Assembly: GCA_930989765.1 (NCBI GenBank)
Contig: CAKNNA010000003.1
Coordinates: 17,864 to 81,863, forward strand
Origin: an uncultured Clostridium sp.
GTDB lineage: Bacteria; Bacillota; Clostridia; TANB77; CAG-508
Length of the DNA: 64,000 nt
Direction: 5' to 3'
The position numbers and the translations under genes were made by a program. Numbering within the stretch: the first letter of the stretch is position 1; each line of letters opens with the position of its first letter. This document shows, piece after piece, positions 33,224-43,733 of this stretch. The notes beneath the pieces were generated by a model, which was given only the letters and a program-made list of their open reading frames with translations, had not been told where the DNA came from and made no database searches.

Positions 33224-33772
33224 ATGAATGAATTACAATTAGGCAAAACTACAAAAGACAAGATTATAGATTATATAACATATTTTTTTATATATTCCTT
33301 TTTAGGATGGATTATAGAAACAATATATGCTTTTTTTATACATGGATACTTTGTAAAAAGAGGATTCTTATATGGACCAATATGTCCAATATATGGTTTT
33401 GGAGCTGCTATTTTAATTATGTGCACCCAAAAATTGTATAAAAAGCCATTTCAAAAATTTTTGATTTCAACAATAGCTTTTACAGTTTTTGAATATTTAG
33501 TTTCTTTAATTTTAGAAGTGGTATTTAATTTAAGATGGTGGGATTATTCAAATGATTTTCTCAACATTCAAGGAAGAGTAAGTTTATTATACTCAATTTT
33601 TTGGGGATTAATAGGTGTTTTTCTACTTGAAAAATTACACCCATTTGTGCAAAACTTGATACAAAAATTAAAATCCAAAAGCAAGCATAATATACAGCTT
33701 ATTTGTTGCTTAGTATTTATTGTTATCATTATAGTAGATTTCATATTATCATCAATTAGATATTTAATGTAA
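33224..33772 (+). CDS. PF06541-like putative ABC transporter permease
   Basis: FLGWIIETIYAFFIHGYFVKRGFLYGPICPIYG. Confidence 0.8.
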   Translation: MNELQLGKTTKDKIIDYITYFFIYSFLGWIIETIYAFFIHGYFVKRGFLYGPICPIYGFGAAILIMCTQKLYKKPFQKFLISTIAFTVFEYLVSLILEVVFNLRWWDYSNDFLNIQGRVSLLYSIFWGLIGVFLLEKLHPFVQNLIQKLKSKSKHNIQLICCLVFIVIIIVDFILSSIRYLM

Positions 33773-34030
33773 ATTATAGAGGTATCCTATTTAAAGGATA
33801 CTTTATTTATTTTAAAATAAGTTATTCATGCTACATAACTTTGATTATAAAAAATAAATGAATAGTAAAATTAAAAAATAATTAATAAATTATAAAAGAT
33901 TATTTAATAATTAAATGTTATATTAAAATTAATAATAAATAATCTTACAAAAATGTAAGACAAATGTAAGCAAAAAATATATCATTTTAAGAAAAACTAT
34001 ATTATAATATAAAAATAAATGGGGGATAAT

Positions 34031-34681
34031 ATGGAGAAAAAAGAAGTAGTAAAAAATGTATTAATATATATTATGAAAATTTTTTGGGTATTCATAATAG
34101 GAAGTGTACTAGGTTACATAGTTGAAACAATAGTAGGCTTTGTACAAAATGGACATTTTGTTTCAAGGCAAGGTCTATTATATGGACCATTTATACAAGT
34201 ATATGGAATAGGACTAGTATTATATTATTTTATAGTACCAAAAATAAAAGGGGATTTTAAAGTATTTATCTATAGTATGTTACTAGGTGGAATAGTCGAA
34301 TACTTATGTTCTTTTTTTCAAGAAATGTTATTTGGTACAATATCTTGGAATTATAGTAATTTATTATTTAATATCAATGGAAGAACAAGCCTTTTACACT
34401 GTATATATTGGGGACTAGGAGGAATTCTATTCATGAAACTCGTATATCCACATATAAAACAAATAGAAGGATACTTAAAAAACTCATATTTTAGACTTGC
34501 AACATATTTACTAATAATATTTATGGCATTTAATATATCAATTTCAACACTTGCAGCTTTTAGGCAAGATGAACGAAAAAACAATATTTCTCCTTCAGGG
34601 GCATTTGATAGTTTTCTAGATAGATATTACTCAGATGAAGTTATGGATAGAATATATGAAAATAAAAAAGACATTGTGTGA
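34031..34681 (+). CDS. PF06541-like putative ABC transporter permease
   Basis: VLGYIVETIVGFVQNGHFVSRQGLLYGPFIQVYG. Confidence 0.8.
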   Translation: MEKKEVVKNVLIYIMKIFWVFIIGSVLGYIVETIVGFVQNGHFVSRQGLLYGPFIQVYGIGLVLYYFIVPKIKGDFKVFIYSMLLGGIVEYLCSFFQEMLFGTISWNYSNLLFNINGRTSLLHCIYWGLGGILFMKLVYPHIKQIEGYLKNSYFRLATYLLIIFMAFNISISTLAAFRQDERKNNISPSGAFDSFLDRYYSDEVMDRIYENKKDIV

Positions 34682-34718
34682 ACTTTAGGTGAACTTTAGG
34701 GACGTTCCTTAAAGTTCA
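34679..34718. repeat. GAACTTTA-type REP-like unit (34690-34718) with 11-bp duplicate of its left arm (34679-34689) overlapping the upstream stop codon
   Basis: TGAACTTTAGG|TGAACTTTAGGGACGTTCCTTAAAGTTCA read directly. Confidence 0.93.
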
Positions 34719-34756
34719 TTTTTTTATTAAAATTATGAATGAAAAATCTACCAAAA

Positions 34757-34826
34757 GTTGCCAAAGGGGACGGAGGAAAATGGCAATTTTTTTAAATTGC
34801 CATTTTCCTCCGTCCCCTTTGGCAAC
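34757..34826. terminator. 70-bp perfect palindrome (33-bp arms, 4-nt loop) with GGGGACGGAGG core, between convergent genes
   Basis: GTTGCCAAAGGGGACGGAGGAAAATGGCAATTT-TTTT-reverse complement. Confidence 0.9.
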
Positions 34827-34843
34827 TATAAGATACACCAAAA

Positions 34844-35422
34844 TTATAATAATATAGGACTTATTTGTACCCCTTCTAAAGCATACTCAATTGTTTTTAT
34901 AATATATTCAGGGTCAAATACTACAGATCTTGGTTTAGTTATTGGATTATCTTGTTTAAAAGGAACAAAATAATAATTTTTTCTATTTAATAATTTACCT
35001 ATATTTTCTGCATTTCCGCTTAATGCATTATTTGTTGAAGTAGCAATAACAATAGGTCTATTATTTCTTAAATGTGATTTTGCAGCCATTGTTGCAGGGG
35101 TATCTATAATATCGTTTGCAAGTTTAGCAATTGTATTACCAGAACAAGGAGCAATAATAAGTATATCAGTTAATTTTTTAGGACCAATAGGCTCAGCATC
35201 TTGAATTGTATGAATTATTTTCTTGCCAGTTATATTTTCAATTTCTATTATAAAATCTTCTGCTTTGCCAAACTTTGTATCTAAATTATAAGCATTATAT
35301 GACATAATAGGAATAATATCAGCATTTTTATTTTTTAGTTCTTTAATTTTAGGTATAACTTTGCTAAAAGTACAAAAAGAGCCTGTAAGTGTAAATCCTA
35401 TTTTTACATTTTCTAAATTCAC
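34844..35422 (-). CDS. spoVFB: Dipicolinate synthase subunit B-like flavoprotein
   Basis: KIGFTLTGSFCTFSKVIPKIKEL, IIAPCSGNTIAKLANDIIDTPATMAAKSHLRN. Confidence 0.85.
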   Translation of the reverse strand: MNLENVKIGFTLTGSFCTFSKVIPKIKELKNKNADIIPIMSYNAYNLDTKFGKAEDFIIEIENITGKKIIHTIQDAEPIGPKKLTDILIIAPCSGNTIAKLANDIIDTPATMAAKSHLRNNRPIVIATSTNNALSGNAENIGKLLNRKNYYFVPFKQDNPITKPRSVVFDPEYIIKTIEYALEGVQISPILL

Positions 35423-35655
35423 AAAATTTCCTCCTTTCGAGTGAAGTTCTTATGATATAATATGAATCTATGTCGAATTTTGTAATAAAAATTTATAATA
35501 AGTCTTAGTTTATTAAAATATACTAGAATTATAAAACAAAAGTAAGAAGCGGTTGGAAAGTATTATATATTACTTTTCAACCATTTCTTAACATATTAAA
35601 TCGGGAGAAATGAAACATAACCATGTCAAATTTTAATAAAAAAATGAAAAGACTA

Positions 35656-35707
35656 TTGACAAAGAATAAATGTTCGTATATAATGCATAAAAACGAACAA
35701 ATATTTG
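35656..35707 (+). promoter_or_regulatory. Sigma-A promoter (TTGACA-17-TATAAT) with two LexA/SOS-like boxes
   Basis: TTGACA 35656-35661, TATAAT 35679-35684; GAATAAATGTTCG 35664-35676 and CGAACAAATATTTG 35694-35707. Confidence 0.7.
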
Positions 35708-35729
35708 TAAAAATAAAAGGAGATAAAAT

Positions 35730-36041
35730 ATGAAAAAGCTAAAAATAGTAAACAAAACAAAATTCAAAAAATCAATAATAATTTTATCTATAATTTCAGG
35801 TATATTAATTTTAGGAATATATTTTAATTATACAAGTTCCAAAACAGAAATATGTTATAAAACAAAATTCATAACCAAAGGAGAAACACTATGGTCAATA
35901 GCAGAAAAAGAAGTAAAAGAAAATGCATATTACAAAAATCAAGATTTAAGAAAAGTAATATATGATATACAAAATGTAAACAACCTAAAAAATAAAAACA
36001 TATATGAAGGATTAGAAATAGTAATTCCTACATACAAATAG
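35730..36041 (+). CDS. LysM-domain protein, YneA-like SOS cell-division inhibitor
   Basis: N-terminal TM followed by ITKGETLWSIAEKEVKEN...IYEGLEIVIPTYK; SOS-like promoter. Confidence 0.7.
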   Translation: MKKLKIVNKTKFKKSIIILSIISGILILGIYFNYTSSKTEICYKTKFITKGETLWSIAEKEVKENAYYKNQDLRKVIYDIQNVNNLKNKNIYEGLEIVIPTYK

Positions 36042-36193
36042 ATTGAAATGAGATTAATGTAAAAAACAAGTACAACCCGAACTATAGAATAGAAACAAAA
36101 AATTAAAAATTTTCCTTGACAAAAATATAATAACACTATAAAATAGTTAGGTATCTAACAAAAAATTAAATACTAACTATAAGGAGGAAAATA

Positions 36194-36649
36194 TTGGAAA
36201 AGAACGATGTTGGTAAAAAAATACAAATGCTATCAAGGCAAATAAAAAGAAGAATGGATACTGCATTATCAGAATATCAAATTACAGGAAGACAAGTAGC
36301 TATTCTTTTATACATCTATGAAGAATCTAAAAAAAGAGATGTATATGCCAAAGACATAGAACTGGCTTTTGATATGAGAAGAGCATCAGTAACAGGTATA
36401 TTAAAACTTATGGAAAAAAATGGCATAATAATAAGAGAAGGAATATCAAAAGATGCAAGATTGAAAAAGCTAATATTAACAGATAGAGCAAAAGAAGCAA
36501 GGCAAAAACTAAAAAAAGAAATTATTAGTGTAGAGAAAAATTTAACCAAAGATATTCCAAAAGAAAACTTAAAAATATTTTGCTCAGTAATGAATAAGAT
36601 GTCAAAAAATTTATGTGAAAAAGAAAAGGAAAAGGAGGAGATAAAGTGA
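36194..36649 (+). CDS. MarR family transcriptional regulator
   Basis: Winged-helix MarR pattern; TTG start after aaggagg; overlaps the ABC exporter. Confidence 0.85.
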   Translation: MEKNDVGKKIQMLSRQIKRRMDTALSEYQITGRQVAILLYIYEESKKRDVYAKDIELAFDMRRASVTGILKLMEKNGIIIREGISKDARLKKLILTDRAKEARQKLKKEIISVEKNLTKDIPKENLKIFCSVMNKMSKNLCEKEKEKEEIK

Positions 36650-38410
36650 TAAAAAAATTAGCCAAATTCATAAAAGAATATAAAAAATCTGCAATAGCAA
36701 CACCAATATTTGTTATATTAGAAGTTGTTATGGAAGTTATAATACCACTATTAATGGCAAAAATTATCGATGTAGGAATTCAAAATAGTGATATACATTA
36801 CATATTAGAAATGGGAATATTACTAATAATTTCAGCAATAATGTCACTTGCATTTGGAATGTTATCAGGAAAATTTGCGGCAAAAGCATCAGCAGGATAT
36901 GCAAAAAATTTAAGAAAAGAAATGTTTCATAAAGTGCAAGACTATTCATTTGAAAACATCGATAAATTCTCAACATCAAGTTTAGTTACAAGAATGACAA
37001 CAGATGTAACAAATGTGCAAATGGCATTTCAAATGATTATTCGTATATTAGTAAGAGGACCAATTATGATGATATTTGCACTTCTAATGGTAACATCAAT
37101 AAGTGCCAAACTATCTTTAATATTTTTAATAGCAATACCAATATTAGGTGTAATATTATATATAATAGCAACAAAAGCTCATCCAATATTTGAAAAAGTA
37201 TTTAAAAAATATGACAAACTAAACAGAGTAGTACAAGAAAACTTAAATGCAATAAGAGTAGTAAAAGCATATGTAAGAGAAGATACAGAGGAAAATAAAT
37301 TTAAAGAAGTAAATGATGAAGTATATACTAATTTTAAAAAAGCAGAAAAAATAGTAGCATTTAATAGTCCAGTAATGCAACTTACAATATATACCTGTAT
37401 ACTTTTAATTTCTTGGATAGGTGCAAAATTAATTGTAGGTGGAGACATGCAAACAGGTCAGCTTTCAAGTATAATAACATATGCATGGCAAATACTATCA
37501 AGTTTAATGATGATATCAATGGTATTTGTAATGGTAATAATTTCACAATCATCAGCAGAAAGAATATTAGAAGTTATAGAAGAAGAGCCTAGTATAAAAA
37601 ATCCTGAAAACCCAGTAAAAGAAGTAAAAAATGGATCTATTGTGTTTAAAGATGTAAGTTTTGGCTATAGTGATGAAAAAGACGAAGATAAATATGCACT
37701 AGAACACATAAATCTAGAAATAAAAGAAGGAGAAACAATAGGAATCATAGGAGGAACAGGAAGCTCAAAATCAACACTAGTACAATTAATACCAAGATTA
37801 TATGATGTAACAAAAGGTGAAATATTAGTAGGCCGGAGTAAATGTAAAGAAATATGACATTCATGTTTTGCGTGACTCAGTTGCAATGGTTTTACAAAAA
37901 AATGTATTATTTTCAGGAACAATTGCAGAAAACTTGCGCTGGGGAAAGAAAAATGCAGACCAAGAAGAACTAGAAGAAGTATGTAAATTAGCACAAGCTG
38001 ATGGATTTATCAGAGAATTTCCAGCAAAATATGATACAGTCCTAGACCAAGGGGGAACAAATGTATCTGGAGGTCAAAAACAAAGAATATGTATTGCAAG
38101 AGCAATACTAAAAAAACCAAAAATATTAATACTAGATGACTCAACAAGTGCAGTAGATACAAAAACAGATAGTTTAATTAGAAAAGCATTTAAAGAAGAA
38201 ATACCAAATACAACAAAAATAATAATTGCCCAAAGGGTATCATCAATAGAAGATGCAGACAAAATAATAGTATTAAATGAAGGAAAAATAGATGGAATAG
38301 GAACATCTGAAGAATTATTAAAAACAAATGAAATATATAAAGAAGTATATGAATCTCAAAAGAAAGGAGAAGATGATAAAAATGGAGAAAAAATCGAGCA
38401 AGAAGTCTAA
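36646..38410 (+). CDS. ABC exporter (permease-ATPase), heterodimer half 1; full product needs one +1 frameshift at CGGA (37834)
   Basis: Walker A IIGGTGSSKSTL then GEILVG-[C]GGA-VNVKKYDIHVLRDSVAMVLQKNVLFSGTIAENLRWG, then NVSGGQKQRICIARAI. Confidence 0.88.
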
Positions 38411-40247
38411 ATTTGCAACAATTAAAAGATTACTTAGTTATGTAGGATCTTATAAACTTCAATTTTGCATAGTATTAGTTAGTATAATAATAAGTGCACT
38501 TGTCGGAGTAATCGGAATTGAATTCATTAAATATCTAATAGATGATTTTATTACTCCACTTTTATCTAGCCAAAACCCAGATTATACAGAATTACTTAAT
38601 GTAATTATAATGATGGGAGGAATTTACCTTGTAGGAGTTATAGCAACATATGTATATAACAGACTTATGATTAACATATCACAAGGAATACTAAATAAAA
38701 TACGTACACAAATGTTTAACCATATGCAAAAATTACCAATTGGTTACTTTGACAGTCGTCCACATGGAGAAATAATGAGTACATACACAAATGATGTTGA
38801 TACATTAAGACAATGTTTAAGCCAAAGTATACCACAAGTATTTTCAGCAATCATATCTATGGTAACAGTACTAATTTCTATGTTTTCAACAAATGTATAT
38901 CTAACATTAGTTGTTGTCGCAATGGTAATTGTAATGATATTTGTATCAAAATATCTTGGAGGAAATAGCTCAAGATTTTTCGTAAAACAACAAGAAGATA
39001 TTGGTAGAGTAGATGGTTACATAGAAGAAATGATGGAAGGACAAAAAGTAGTAAAAGTATTTAATTATGAAGAAGAATCAAAAAATAAATTTGATGAATT
39101 AAATGAAGCTCTATGTGAAAGTAATGAAAAAGCTAACATGTATGCAAATATATTAATGCCTTGTATTATGAATATAGGAAACATTGGTTATGTGTTAGTT
39201 GCAGTAATAGGAGGAATGTTATCTGTAAATGGAATACTAACTATAGGAAGTATAGCAGCATTTCTTCAATTTGTAAAAGCATTTACAAATCCACTTGGTC
39301 AAGTATCACAACAAATGAACTCAATAGTTATGGCACTAGCCGGAGCTGAAAGAATATTTGACTTAATTGACCAAGAAGAAGAAATAGACGAAGGATATGT
39401 AACACTTGTAAATGCAAAAATAGAAGATGGAAAAATAACAGAATCAAAAGAAAGAACAGGAATCTGGGCTTGGAAGCATCCACATCAAGATGGAAGAATA
39501 ACATACACCAGACTTCGTGGGCAAGTGGAATTTGAAAATGTTCAATTTGGATATGAAGAAAATAAAAGAATATTACATGACATAACTCTAACTGCAAAAG
39601 AAGGTCAAAAAGTAGCATTTGTTGGAGCAACTGGAGCAGGAAAAACAACAATTACAAATTTAATAAATAGATTTTATGATATTCAAGAAGGAAAAATTCG
39701 TTATGACAGAATAAATATTAGAAAAATTAAAAAAGACGATTTAAGAAGGTCTCTTGGAATGGTACTTCAAGATACAAGCCTATTTACAGGAACGATAAAA
39801 GACAACATAAGATATGGAAAACTAGATGCAACAGATGAAGAAATATATGAAGCTGCAAAACTATCAAATGCAGACAAATTTATAAAACACCTTAAACAAG
39901 GATATGACACAGTCATTACAGGAAACGGAGAAGGTTTATCACAAGGTCAAAGGCAACTACTATCAATTGCAAGAGCTGCACTAAACAATCCACCAGTACT
40001 AATCCTAGATGAAGCAACATCAAGTATAGACACAAGAACAGAAAAAATAGTACAAGAAGGAATGGATAAACTAATGAAAGGAAGAACAGTATTTGTAATA
40101 GCACATAGACTATCAACTATAAGAAACTCTGATTTAATAATGGTACTAGACCATGGAAGAATAATAGAAAGAGGAAATCACGATGAATTAATTAGTAAAA
40201 AAGGCACATACTATGGACTATACACAGGAGCAATCGAAATAGACTAA
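38382..40247 (+). CDS. ABC exporter (permease-ATPase), heterodimer half 2
   Basis: FVGATGAGKTTITNLI, LSQGQRQLLSIARAAL, LILDEATSSID. Confidence 0.93.
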   Translation: MEKKSSKKSKFATIKRLLSYVGSYKLQFCIVLVSIIISALVGVIGIEFIKYLIDDFITPLLSSQNPDYTELLNVIIMMGGIYLVGVIATYVYNRLMINISQGILNKIRTQMFNHMQKLPIGYFDSRPHGEIMSTYTNDVDTLRQCLSQSIPQVFSAIISMVTVLISMFSTNVYLTLVVVAMVIVMIFVSKYLGGNSSRFFVKQQEDIGRVDGYIEEMMEGQKVVKVFNYEEESKNKFDELNEALCESNEKANMYANILMPCIMNIGNIGYVLVAVIGGMLSVNGILTIGSIAAFLQFVKAFTNPLGQVSQQMNSIVMALAGAERIFDLIDQEEEIDEGYVTLVNAKIEDGKITESKERTGIWAWKHPHQDGRITYTRLRGQVEFENVQFGYEENKRILHDITLTAKEGQKVAFVGATGAGKTTITNLINRFYDIQEGKIRYDRINIRKIKKDDLRRSLGMVLQDTSLFTGTIKDNIRYGKLDATDEEIYEAAKLSNADKFIKHLKQGYDTVITGNGEGLSQGQRQLLSIARAALNNPPVLILDEATSSIDTRTEKIVQEGMDKLMKGRTVFVIAHRLSTIRNSDLIMVLDHGRIIERGNHDELISKKGTYYGLYTGAIEID

Positions 40248-40284
40248 TTATTTATTAAATAAAATTTATAAAAGGAGGTTTATT

Positions 40285-40854
40285 ATGAGAAAGAATATTA
40301 AAACTACTGAAGCAATATTTCCAATGCCTGTATTAATGATAGCAACATATAATGAGGATGGAACTATTGATATAATGAATGCAGCATGGGGAATGATGAT
40401 AGATAGAGATATTATTGCATTAAATTTAACAGAAACACATAAAACTGTTAAAAATATCAAAAAAAGAAAGGCATTTACAGTTAGTATAGCTGACAGTAAA
40501 CATGTTTGCGAAGCCGATTATTTTGGAATTGTATCTGGAAACAATACTCCTAAAAAATTTGAAAATAGTGGTTTAACTGCCACAAAATCAGAAAATGTTG
40601 ATGCACCAATAATAAATGAATTTCCAATATCAATGGAATGTGAATTTATAGAATATCAAGATGACAAATATGGATGTGGTGTAATTGGAAAAATAGTAAA
40701 TGTAACAGCTGATGAAAGTGTAATGAATGGAGATAATGTTGACATTTCTTTAGTAAATGCAATTAGTTTTGACCCATACACACATGGATATTATAAAGTA
40801 ACTGAAAGAGTTGGAAATGCATTTAAAGATGGATTAAAACTAAAAAAAGAGTAA
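40285..40854 (+). CDS. Flavin reductase family protein
   Basis: FPMPVLMIATYNEDGTIDIMNAAWGMM; FMN-binding split-barrel pattern. Confidence 0.85.
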   Translation: MRKNIKTTEAIFPMPVLMIATYNEDGTIDIMNAAWGMMIDRDIIALNLTETHKTVKNIKKRKAFTVSIADSKHVCEADYFGIVSGNNTPKKFENSGLTATKSENVDAPIINEFPISMECEFIEYQDDKYGCGVIGKIVNVTADESVMNGDNVDISLVNAISFDPYTHGYYKVTERVGNAFKDGLKLKKE

Positions 40855-40862
40855 TTTATATA

Positions 40863-41015
40863 TTAATTATTGTTATCTAATGCAGAAAGTGTTGCTAATG
40901 TATCTCCAAGCTGAGTAAAAATAGCAGATAAAATATCCAATTCTTCTGGTGTTTTATCTTTGGCTATTGAGCAAGCCAATATAGAAATAAAAGTTACAAA
41001 TTCACAATTTTGCAT
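40863..41015 (-). CDS. Small protein, 50 aa, DUF6774-like (MQNCEFVTFISILACSIAKDKTPEELDILSAIFTQLGDTLATLSALDNNN)
   Basis: Hand translation of minus strand; RBS-like aaggag. Confidence 0.6.
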   Translation of the reverse strand: MQNCEFVTFISILACSIAKDKTPEELDILSAIFTQLGDTLATLSALDNNN

Positions 41016-41225
41016 AATATACTCCTTTTTTTGTATAATATGAGTTATATATTTTTTTGTTAAAAGGAGTATATTTTAATTTTATAATGAAAAGAAAAAT
41101 ATTAACAGAATATGCATCATATAAAATCTCATATAGAAATTATAAAAACAAAGAAGAATAGTTTATAGATTTTAGTAAAATTTATAAATAAATTTAAGTA
41201 TAAAAATCAAAAGGAAGAAATAATT

Positions 41226-42814
41226 ATGAAAACAATAGAAAATATTATTCAAAAAAATGTTCAAAAATTTAAAAATTCATATAACAAAGAAACAAAAACA
41301 ATTTTTTTAGTTACAATAATTACATCTATTATTGTACACTTTCAGCTTTATGCATTAATGATAACAGGGCCAGATACTTTAATAAATAGTATGTATCATC
41401 AGGCAGATATATGGGAAGCTATGCTACTTAGATTTGGTTTAGATTTTATTCAAGCAATAAAAGGAAATATTGTGTCTCCTATCTTAGCAACTTTAATAAG
41501 TAGCGTATTTTTAGCAATTACCGTAATTGTAGTTATAAAAGTATTAGATATAAAAAACAAATACTTAAAATATATAACTGCAATATTATTTGTAGTTGCA
41601 CCAAACATTTCAGCAACACTTACATTTTTTTATTGTTCAGATGCATATATCTTAGGACTACTTTTGGCAACACTATCTGTTTTTATAATGAAAAAACTAG
41701 AAAACAAGAAACTTGCAATATTAATAAGTTCTATTTTCTTAGCAATAGCTATGGGAATGTATCAAACATATTTATCTGTAACTATGTGCTTAGTTATAGC
41801 AATTTTAATAATAGATTTATTAAATAAAAAAGATATAAAGGAAGTACTAAAAAATGCACTTCAATATATAATAATGGGGATATTAGGAATAATCTTATTT
41901 TATATATTATCTCATATAACATTAATGCTTAAAAATTTATCAGTAAGTAGTTATAGTGGAGCAGATAAGATAGGAATAGAGACATTATTAAATTTACCAA
42001 ATTTGTTACCTGAAAGTTATGAAAGTTTTTTTAACTATTATTTTAATGATAGAATGATACCAAATAAAATATGGCACACAAATATACTATATATTATTAT
42101 ATTTTCAGTAATGATAATATCTATAATATATATAATTATAAAAAATAAAGTATATAAAAAAATATCTAATACCATATTAAGTTTAATTTTAATAATACTT
42201 TCACCAATATGTTTTGGAATAATAGAAATTATAGCTCCTAGTGTAGATATACATATACTTATGCCTTGTTCTATGATATATATTTTTCCAATATTTTCAA
42301 AATATTAGAAATGTTACCAAAATCTACAATTTCAAAAGTTAGTAAATATATTGTAGTAATTTGTTCTTTATTAGTAATATGGAATTACACTTGGCAAGAT
42401 AATGCTTCATATATTGCAATAAAATCAATGCAAAACCAAACTGAGTCAACTGCTTTAAGGTTAGTTACACAAATTGAACAATTAGATGAATATAATATGC
42501 AAATGCCTGTATTAATTATAGGAGGATTAGAAAACAATCCATATTTTGATAGAAGTAATACAACTATAGAAGCAAAAAAACTGTTTGATAGAACATGGGG
42601 ATTTATATCAAATAATTCAACAATTTGGTGGGGAAACCTAGATAGTTGGAGAAAAATGTTATATGAATATATAGGAGTTAATATGAACTTAGTAAGTGAA
42701 TCAGAATGTAGTGAAATATTAGAAACCGAAGAATTTAAGAACATGAAATTTTATCCAGAGCAAGATAGTATAAAAGTAATTAATAATACTGTTGTTGTAA
42801 AGTTAAGTAATTAA
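41226..42814 (+). pseudogene. GtrII-like membrane protein, interrupted by a -1 frameshift in a T run near 42290
   Basis: ORF 41226-42308 and ORF 42266-42814; PIF[F]KILEMLPKS is restored by adding one T. Confidence 0.6.
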
Positions 42815-42924
42815 TTTACATTATAAATGTTTATTGCATTTTTATAATTAATCTTTTTTATAAAACACCAACTTTTTATATTTAAAATCGTGTAATAAGT
42901 GAAAAACAGAAAAGAGGTGCTAGT

Positions 42925-43458
42925 TTGAATGAGGTTAAATTGATATTAAAGTGCCAAAAGGGAGAAAAAGAAGCATTTAATAAACTAATAACAATATATT
43001 ACCCTTATGTATCAAAATTTTTATTAAAATTAACAACAAATGAAGAAATAACACAGGATTTAGTACAAGAAACATTTTTAAAATTAATAATTAATATTGA
43101 TAAATTTGATATAAAAGGAAAAGCAACATTTAGTACATATTTAATGAAAATAGCAAAAAATTGTTATTTAGACTATTTAAAGAAAAATAGAAAAATATCT
43201 TCAGAAATTGATATAGAAACTGTATCAGACATTATTTTACTAGAAGATAAACTAGAAGAAAAAGAAGAAATTGATAACATATTAAAACAAATAGATCAAT
43301 TACCATTTGAGCAAGCACAAGCGATAAAAATGAAATATTTAGAAGAGTACTCGTTAAAAGAAATAGCTGAAAAAATGGGGACAAAATCAATTACAATTAA
43401 AAGTAGGATATATGAAGGAAAGAAAAAGCTCGAAAAAAGAATAAAAGGAGTGAATTAA
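42925..43458 (+). CDS. ECF-type RNA polymerase sigma factor
   Basis: EITQDLVQETFLKLI; region 4 YSLKEIAEKMGTKSITIKSRIYEGKKKL. Confidence 0.88.
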   Translation: MNEVKLILKCQKGEKEAFNKLITIYYPYVSKFLLKLTTNEEITQDLVQETFLKLIINIDKFDIKGKATFSTYLMKIAKNCYLDYLKKNRKISSEIDIETVSDIILLEDKLEEKEEIDNILKQIDQLPFEQAQAIKMKYLEEYSLKEIAEKMGTKSITIKSRIYEGKKKLEKRIKGVN

Positions 43459-43460
43459 AA

Positions 43461-43733
43461 ATGGATAAGGATTTACAAAAATTATTATCTAACCTAGAAC
43501 CAGATATAGATAAAAAATGTTTTGAATTAAGACAAAAGTCTAAAGAAAAGAAAAAACAAAAATTATTTATAATAGCTATTTTTATAGTACTATTTATGCC
43601 AAGCACACTAATTATGTTAAATATAAATATATGGGGATTTATAATAGCTGGAATAAGCATTATAGCACTTGCAATAATAATAATGTTACCAATAGCATTA
43701 AAAGAAAATACGAGAGGAGAATGCTATGAATAA
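43461..43733 (+). CDS. Small membrane protein in sigma-factor operon
   Basis: Two TM segments; tightly spaced after the sigma gene. Confidence 0.6.
   Translation: MDKDLQKLLSNLEPDIDKKCFELRQKSKEKKKQKLFIIAIFIVLFMPSTLIMLNINIWGFIIAGISIIALAIIIMLPIALKENTRGECYE

Noticed and set aside
37834-37836. Recoding helpers such as an upstream Shine-Dalgarno-like stimulator or downstream pseudoknot at CGG sites
   Set aside because: No consistent upstream SD-like motif or obvious hairpin is shared by the eight contexts; only the CGG and a tendency to an NNT codon before it are shared.
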